The notes below the pieces were generated by a model that saw nothing but the letters and a program-made list of their open reading frames with translations, was not told the origin of the DNA and ran no database searches. The translations under genes and the position numbers were made by a program. A stretch of DNA of 6,999 bases from Candidatus Woesearchaeota archaeon. Its GTDB lineage: Archaea; Nanobdellota; Nanobdellia; Woesearchaeales; GW2011-AR4. The stretch lies in NCBI GenBank assembly GCA_030631975.1, contig DAOVKD010000029.1:1-6999 (forward strand), written 5' to 3'. Shown here piece after piece: positions 3,145-6,999 of the stretch; position 1 is the stretch's first letter, and every line of letters starts with the position of its first letter.

Positions 3145-4461
3145 ATGAAACTTTCGAAGAATGAGAACGGCTTGGAAAAATCTAAGATTTTTCAAAGAAA
3201 AATAATTTTGTTTGGATTATTAACATTAGTCCTGTTAGTAAGTGCTATAAGTGGTGCAAGAGCATTAGCAGGTATAACAGCCACAGCCCTGCCAATAAAT
3301 ACACATTATATTATGAAAGTAACGATGACTAGTCAAATTCCAGATCCTGCTGAACCAGGCAGGTATGTTGACATAAGGTTTAAATTTGAAAATAACGGCA
3401 GTACAGTGGCAGAAGATGTGGAAGCTGAAATTCTGCCCCAGTATCCATTTTCATTAGACCCCGGAACAAGTGCTGTAAAAAGTTTGGGCTCTATTAATCC
3501 CAGGCAAAAAGGGGATAATGGCGTTATTATAAAATACAGGTTAAGGATTGATAAAGATGCATTAGAAGGCCAGAGTGAGATAAAATTAAGGTACGGGACA
3601 AGTGAGGGTGTATGGATAACTATGCCTGAATTTAAAATAAATATTCAGCCATATGACGCAATTTTGTTGCTGGATAAAGTTGTGTCCAAGCCAGAAACAA
3701 TAAAGCCTGGAGAAAAAGCAACAATTGACCTTACATTCAGGAATATTGCAGAAATTTTACTTAAAAAGATTAGAGTAAAAATAACATTGGGAGGAGTTCC
3801 TCTAGCTCCAATAGGCTCAACAAATGAGGAAGTAATAGAAAAAATTGACAAAAATGAAGAAGCAAATGTAAGATTTGACCTAATAGGAGAGCCAGATGCG
3901 CAGTCAGGTATTTACAAAGTTGGAGTAGAATTTGATTATTATGACAATCTGGGAAATAGCTATAGTAGAAACAGCACAATTGGTTTGATAATAGGATCAG
4001 ATCCGGATTTATCAGTCAATATTGATTCGACAACAATTTACAAATCTGGAGTGACAGGAGATGTAGTAATAAAAATAGTAAACAAGGATGTCAATGAAAT
4101 AAAATTCTTAAATGTAAAGCTGGCAGAAAGTAAGGATTACAGAATAACTTCTCCAAGTGAAGTCTATGTTGGCAATATTGACTCAGATGATTATGAGACA
4201 GCGGAATTTACGCTGTTCGTTGAAAATACAAAAGAAAAAAAGGCTATACTGCCAGTTACCCTTGAGTATAGGGATGCAAATAACATAATGTATGTAGAAA
4301 AAGTAAATCTTGAACTTCCGATGTACAGCGCATCAGAAGCCAAACAATTGGGGTTAATTGAAGGCAACGGGAAAGTGGGCATCTTTGTTATGCTCCTGGT
4401 GATTGTCGGAGGCCTGTTTATCTACAGAAGATGGAGAAAAGGCAAAAGGAAAAAAGCATAA
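3145..4461 (+). CDS. Membrane-anchored exported protein with tandem Ig-like (CARDB/S-layer type) domains
   Basis: The 438-residue protein has a basic N-terminus, a hydrophobic segment at about 19-36 (IILFGLLTLVLLVSAISG) acting as signal or anchor, a long beta-rich exterior, a C-terminal membrane segment at about 411-427 and a basic stop-transfer tail (RRWRKGKRKK). The exterior shows about three Ig-like repeats: near 55-168, 172-284 and 286-393, each with hallmarks of CARDB/NEW3 folds such as RFKFENNGSTVAEDV, KPGEKATIDLTFRN and DVVIKIVNKD. This matches the archaeal S-layer-domain (COG1361-like) proteins often encoded beside MacB-type transporters. By analogy with MacA it is the likely extracytoplasmic partner, although it has no lipoyl or coiled-coil hairpin domain and so would not form a MacA-type tube. 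ALA-G at 40-43 could be a signal peptidase site. Confidence 0.85.
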   Translation: MKLSKNENGLEKSKIFQRKIILFGLLTLVLLVSAISGARALAGITATALPINTHYIMKVTMTSQIPDPAEPGRYVDIRFKFENNGSTVAEDVEAEILPQYPFSLDPGTSAVKSLGSINPRQKGDNGVIIKYRLRIDKDALEGQSEIKLRYGTSEGVWITMPEFKINIQPYDAILLLDKVVSKPETIKPGEKATIDLTFRNIAEILLKKIRVKITLGGVPLAPIGSTNEEVIEKIDKNEEANVRFDLIGEPDAQSGIYKVGVEFDYYDNLGNSYSRNSTIGLIIGSDPDLSVNIDSTTIYKSGVTGDVVIKIVNKDVNEIKFLNVKLAESKDYRITSPSEVYVGNIDSDDYETAEFTLFVENTKEKKAILPVTLEYRDANNIMYVEKVNLELPMYSASEAKQLGLIEGNGKVGIFVMLLVIVGGLFIYRRWRKGKRKKA

Positions 4462-4481
4462 TTTTCTTTTTGCCATAAAAA

Positions 4482-5705
4482 ATGATTAAGGACTACTTTG
4501 TTTTTTCTATTAGGAACCTTAGAAACAGGGGGCTAAGGTCATGGCTTACTATGATTGGCATAATCATAGGGATAGCTGCTGTTGTTTCTCTTATTGGAAT
4601 AGGTCAGGGATTAAAAGTAGCGATAAGTTCACAGTTTGGGGACATTGGAACAGACAAACTAGCTGTAATGGCATCTGGCGGAATGGGACCACCAGGTACG
4701 GGTGTTGTAACACCGCTGACAAAAGACAATGTGGATAAAATTGAGCAGGTAAATGGTGTTAAGAATGCTGTTGGCAGGCTTACAAGGAGTGGTAAACTGG
4801 AGTATAATGATAATGTAGCGTTTGGTATGGCTGCAAGCATGGCTGAAGGAGAAGATAGGAAACTTATTGAAGAGGCATTAAATCTTGAAGCAGGAGAAGG
4901 AAGATTGCTTAGGGATGGTGACAGTAAAAAAACAGTTTTAGGCAGCAATCTTGGAGAAGAGAATGCAGGATTTGGAAAACAGATAGTTGTTGGTTCAAAG
5001 GTATTTATTCAGGATGAGGCATTTGAAGTTATTGGTTTCTTAGAAAAACAAGGCAGTTTTCTTGTAGATAATATTGTACTTGTGGAAGAAGATGATTTAA
5101 GGGAAATATTAGATATTCCAGATGATGAGTATGACATTATTGCAGTACAGGTCAGTCCAAATGCTGATATGAAGGCTGTACAGGAAAATATAGAAAAAGT
5201 TATGAGGAAAGAAAGAGGTGTAAAAAAAGGTGAAGAGGATTTTACTGTCCAGACACCGCAAGCTATACTTGCCCAGGTTAATTCAACTTTGTTTGCTGTA
5301 CAGCTGTTTGTTTACATTATTGCAGCTATATCAATAATTGTTGGTGGAATTGGAATAATGAATACTATGTTTACATCTGTTCTTGAGCGGACAAAAGAGA
5401 TAGGAATAATGAAATCAATTGGCGCAACAAACAACACAATTTTTTCATTGTTTTTTATTGAATCAGGGCTAATAGGAAGTATTGGTGGAATAATAGGTGC
5501 TGTTATTGGAATAAGTGTGGCAATGGGTCTTGCTTTTGTTGGAAGAATGGTGCTTGGAAGCGATTTAATACAAGCGGATATAAGCGTCTGGCTTGTGTTT
5601 GGCTCAATATTTGGCTCATTTTTACTTGGGAGTATATTTGGGGTAATTCCTGCAATAAACGCCTCGAAACTTAATCCTGTGGATGCGTTACGTCATACTA
5701 AATGA
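4482..5705 (+). CDS. MacB/FtsX-type ABC permease, first of two paralogues
   Basis: 407 residues with the four-helix MacB layout: membrane helix 1 at about 21-43, a large extracytoplasmic MacB-type domain at about 44-270, then helices at about 271-293, 325-356 and 369-391. The FtsX core NTMFTSVLERTKEIGIMKSI (294-313) contains the cytoplasmic coupling helix that contacts the ATPase. The C-terminus ends with the usual LNPVDALRHTK motif. The exterior starts with a Gly/Pro-rich stretch (MASGGMGPPGTG, 63-74). No clear Shine-Dalgarno site is seen in the 20-base gap after the Ig-like gene, so the start rests on the family-typical N-terminus (RNLRNRGLRSWLTMIGIIIG). Expected to pair with the next permease as a heterodimer above an ATPase dimer; the substrate is unknown. 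Confidence 0.93.
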   Translation: MIKDYFVFSIRNLRNRGLRSWLTMIGIIIGIAAVVSLIGIGQGLKVAISSQFGDIGTDKLAVMASGGMGPPGTGVVTPLTKDNVDKIEQVNGVKNAVGRLTRSGKLEYNDNVAFGMAASMAEGEDRKLIEEALNLEAGEGRLLRDGDSKKTVLGSNLGEENAGFGKQIVVGSKVFIQDEAFEVIGFLEKQGSFLVDNIVLVEEDDLREILDIPDDEYDIIAVQVSPNADMKAVQENIEKVMRKERGVKKGEEDFTVQTPQAILAQVNSTLFAVQLFVYIIAAISIIVGGIGIMNTMFTSVLERTKEIGIMKSIGATNNTIFSLFFIESGLIGSIGGIIGAVIGISVAMGLAFVGRMVLGSDLIQADISVWLVFGSIFGSFLLGSIFGVIPAINASKLNPVDALRHTK

Positions 5706-5706
5706 T

Positions 5707-5710
5707 GGAG
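5707..5710 (+). promoter_or_regulatory. Ribosome binding site of the second permease
   Basis: GGAG, 7 bases before the ATG at 5718 and directly after the TGA of the first permease. Confidence 0.65.
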
Positions 5711-5717
5711 TTATAGG

Positions 5718-6941
5718 ATGATAGAAGATTTAATTAAATACATCACAAATAATATTATGCATAGCTTTACAAGAAGTTTTCTTACTATTCTTTCTATACT
5801 TATTGGCATAATGGCTATTTTTGTTTTAATCAGCTTTGGCGAGGGGCTTAGAAATTATATGAATGAAATGAGTGAGGAAATGGGAGTGGACAAACTTATT
5901 GCCCAGCCAAAGGGTTTTGGGGTTCCAGGCACTACAGGAACATACCTTACAAAGGATGACCTTGATTTTATAAAAAAACAGAACGGTGTTTCTGAAGCGA
6001 CGGCTATGATGATTGAGCAGAGTGAAGTGAAAATTGATAAAAGAAAGCTGGGAAAATGGGTTTTCATGATGGGAATGCCTACTGACCCATCTGAACAAAG
6101 GCTTGTTGAAGAGGCTTTTGCAGGTTTTGGAATTTTCAAAGGCAGGGCCTTAAAAAAAGTGGATTCAAGTAAGGTTACTGTTGGCTATAATTATATGATT
6201 GCTGATAAGATTTTTTCTAAACCTCTAAAATTAGGGGATAACATATTCATCAAAGGTAAGTCTTTTGATATTGTGGGGTTTTATGAAGAGATAGGCAATC
6301 CTTCGGATGATGCAAATGTATACATGATAGAAGATGCTATAAAAGAACTTTTTGATAAAGGGGATGATGAATATGATTATATGTTTATCAGAGCAGAGAA
6401 AGACGCAGACCCAATTGCACTTGCAGAAAGACTTGAAGAAAAATTAAGAAAGAAAAAGGGGCAGAAAGAAGGCGAAGAAGATTTTTATATCATGTCGTTT
6501 GAGCAGCTTATGGAAACATTCGGCACTGTACTATTAGTGCTTAATTCTATTTTAGTTATAATTGCAGGAATATCTGTTGTTGTGGCTGCTGTAAATATCA
6601 TGAACACAATGTATACTGCTGTTTTAGAGAGGACAAAAGAGATAGGCATAATGAAGTCAATTGGCGCAAGGAACAGCACAATTCTTTTTATGTTCTTTTT
6701 TGAGTCAGGAGTTTTAGGATTGATTGGAGGCAGTATTGGCATGTTATTAGGCTATGGTCTAGCGAAGTTTGGTGAGGTTATTATTGCTACTACTGGATAT
6801 TCATTTCTTAAACCTTATTTTCCATGGTGGTTAATACTTGGCTGCCTTGCATTCTCATTTTTTGTTGGTGCTGCTTCTGGATTCTTCCCTGCAAGAGCAG
6901 CATCAAAGCTAAAGCCTGTGGATGCGTTACGATATGAATAG
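5718..6941 (+). CDS. MacB/FtsX-type ABC permease, second of two paralogues
   Basis: Also 407 residues and colinear with the upstream permease: membrane helix 1 at about 21-43, extracytoplasmic domain about 44-268, then helices near 270-293, 325-352 and 369-391. The coupling segment NTMYTAVLERTKEIGIMKSI (296-315) and the C-terminal LKPVDALRYE match the paralogue; a 16-residue run VLERTKEIGIMKSIGA is identical. The exterior differs much more, for example KGFGVPGTTGTYLTKDDLDF at 65-84 and a charged region at 226-256, so the two proteins probably present different outer faces. MacB itself fuses the ATPase to one permease and works as a homodimer; separate ATPase and two permeases resembles the LolCDE arrangement. 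It is the last gene of the operon, followed by T-tracts. Confidence 0.93.
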   Translation: MIEDLIKYITNNIMHSFTRSFLTILSILIGIMAIFVLISFGEGLRNYMNEMSEEMGVDKLIAQPKGFGVPGTTGTYLTKDDLDFIKKQNGVSEATAMMIEQSEVKIDKRKLGKWVFMMGMPTDPSEQRLVEEAFAGFGIFKGRALKKVDSSKVTVGYNYMIADKIFSKPLKLGDNIFIKGKSFDIVGFYEEIGNPSDDANVYMIEDAIKELFDKGDDEYDYMFIRAEKDADPIALAERLEEKLRKKKGQKEGEEDFYIMSFEQLMETFGTVLLVLNSILVIIAGISVVVAAVNIMNTMYTAVLERTKEIGIMKSIGARNSTILFMFFFESGVLGLIGGSIGMLLGYGLAKFGEVIIATTGYSFLKPYFPWWLILGCLAFSFFVGAASGFFPARAASKLKPVDALRYE

Positions 6942-6943
6942 AT

Positions 6944-6980
6944 AATTTTTATTTAATTTTTTAATTAGAATTATTTTTAA
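6944..6980 (+). terminator. T-rich terminator at the end of the ABC operon
   Basis: Three T-runs (6946-6950, 6957-6962, 6974-6978) just after the last stop, as expected for intrinsic termination by the archaeal polymerase. No strong hairpin is present. The remaining bases to 6999 hold only a TTAAATAC (6990-6997) that might be the TATA box of a gene beyond the window. Confidence 0.6.
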
Positions 6981-6999
6981 TCATAGTCATTAAATACTC

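Noticed and set aside
6988..6999. Promoter of a downstream gene
   Set aside because: TTAAATAC is TATA-like but the window ends before any start could be judged.

Overview
The window looks archaeal and AT-rich. Spacers carry TTTAAATA-type TATA boxes about 25 bases before starts or expected transcript starts, terminators are T-rich, and a small zinc-ribbon protein and an ABC operon with an Ig-like exported partner are of types common in archaea. The small compact genes suggest a DPANN lineage (Woesearchaeota or Pacearchaeota-like). That placement is inference from gene types, not a phylogenetic result.

Layout: (1) 1-543, minus strand, the start and most of ribA (GTP cyclohydrolase II), cut by the window edge. 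(2) 575-970, a 378-bp non-autonomous insertion element (MITE-like) with imperfect terminal inverted repeats and a perfect 9-bp target duplication; it sits directly upstream of the ribA TATA box and contains three copies of a paired-hairpin repeat. (3) 1012-1206, minus, a very acidic small protein. (4) 1260-1343, an 84-base segment closed by a perfect 13-bp inverted repeat, possibly a structured RNA, between two divergent promoters. (5) 1455-1604, plus, a 49-residue four-cysteine zinc-ribbon protein, then a hairpin/T-tract terminator. (6) 1806-2034, four more copies of the paired-hairpin repeat, here without recognisable element ends, followed by further hairpins. (7) 2160-6941, a plus-strand operon: TATA box, a possible leaderless 17-codon leader ORF inside a six-fold 12-base tandem repeat, a winged-helix protein, a MacB/LolD-type ATPase, a membrane-anchored exported protein with Ig-like domains, and two MacB/FtsX-type permeases of identical length (407 aa), ending in T-tracts.

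The operon reads as one machine: the ATPase should pair with a heterodimer of the two permeases, the Ig-like protein is the likely extracytoplasmic partner, and the winged-helix protein is a plausible local regulator. The substrate cannot be told from sequence.

The most unusual content is the roughly 54-base paired-hairpin repeat family. Its seven copies in two spacers keep their stems through paired base changes while unit lengths are not multiples of three, so selection or copying appears to act on structure and not on a protein. One array is cargo of a clear transposable element; the other lies just ahead of the ABC operon promoter.
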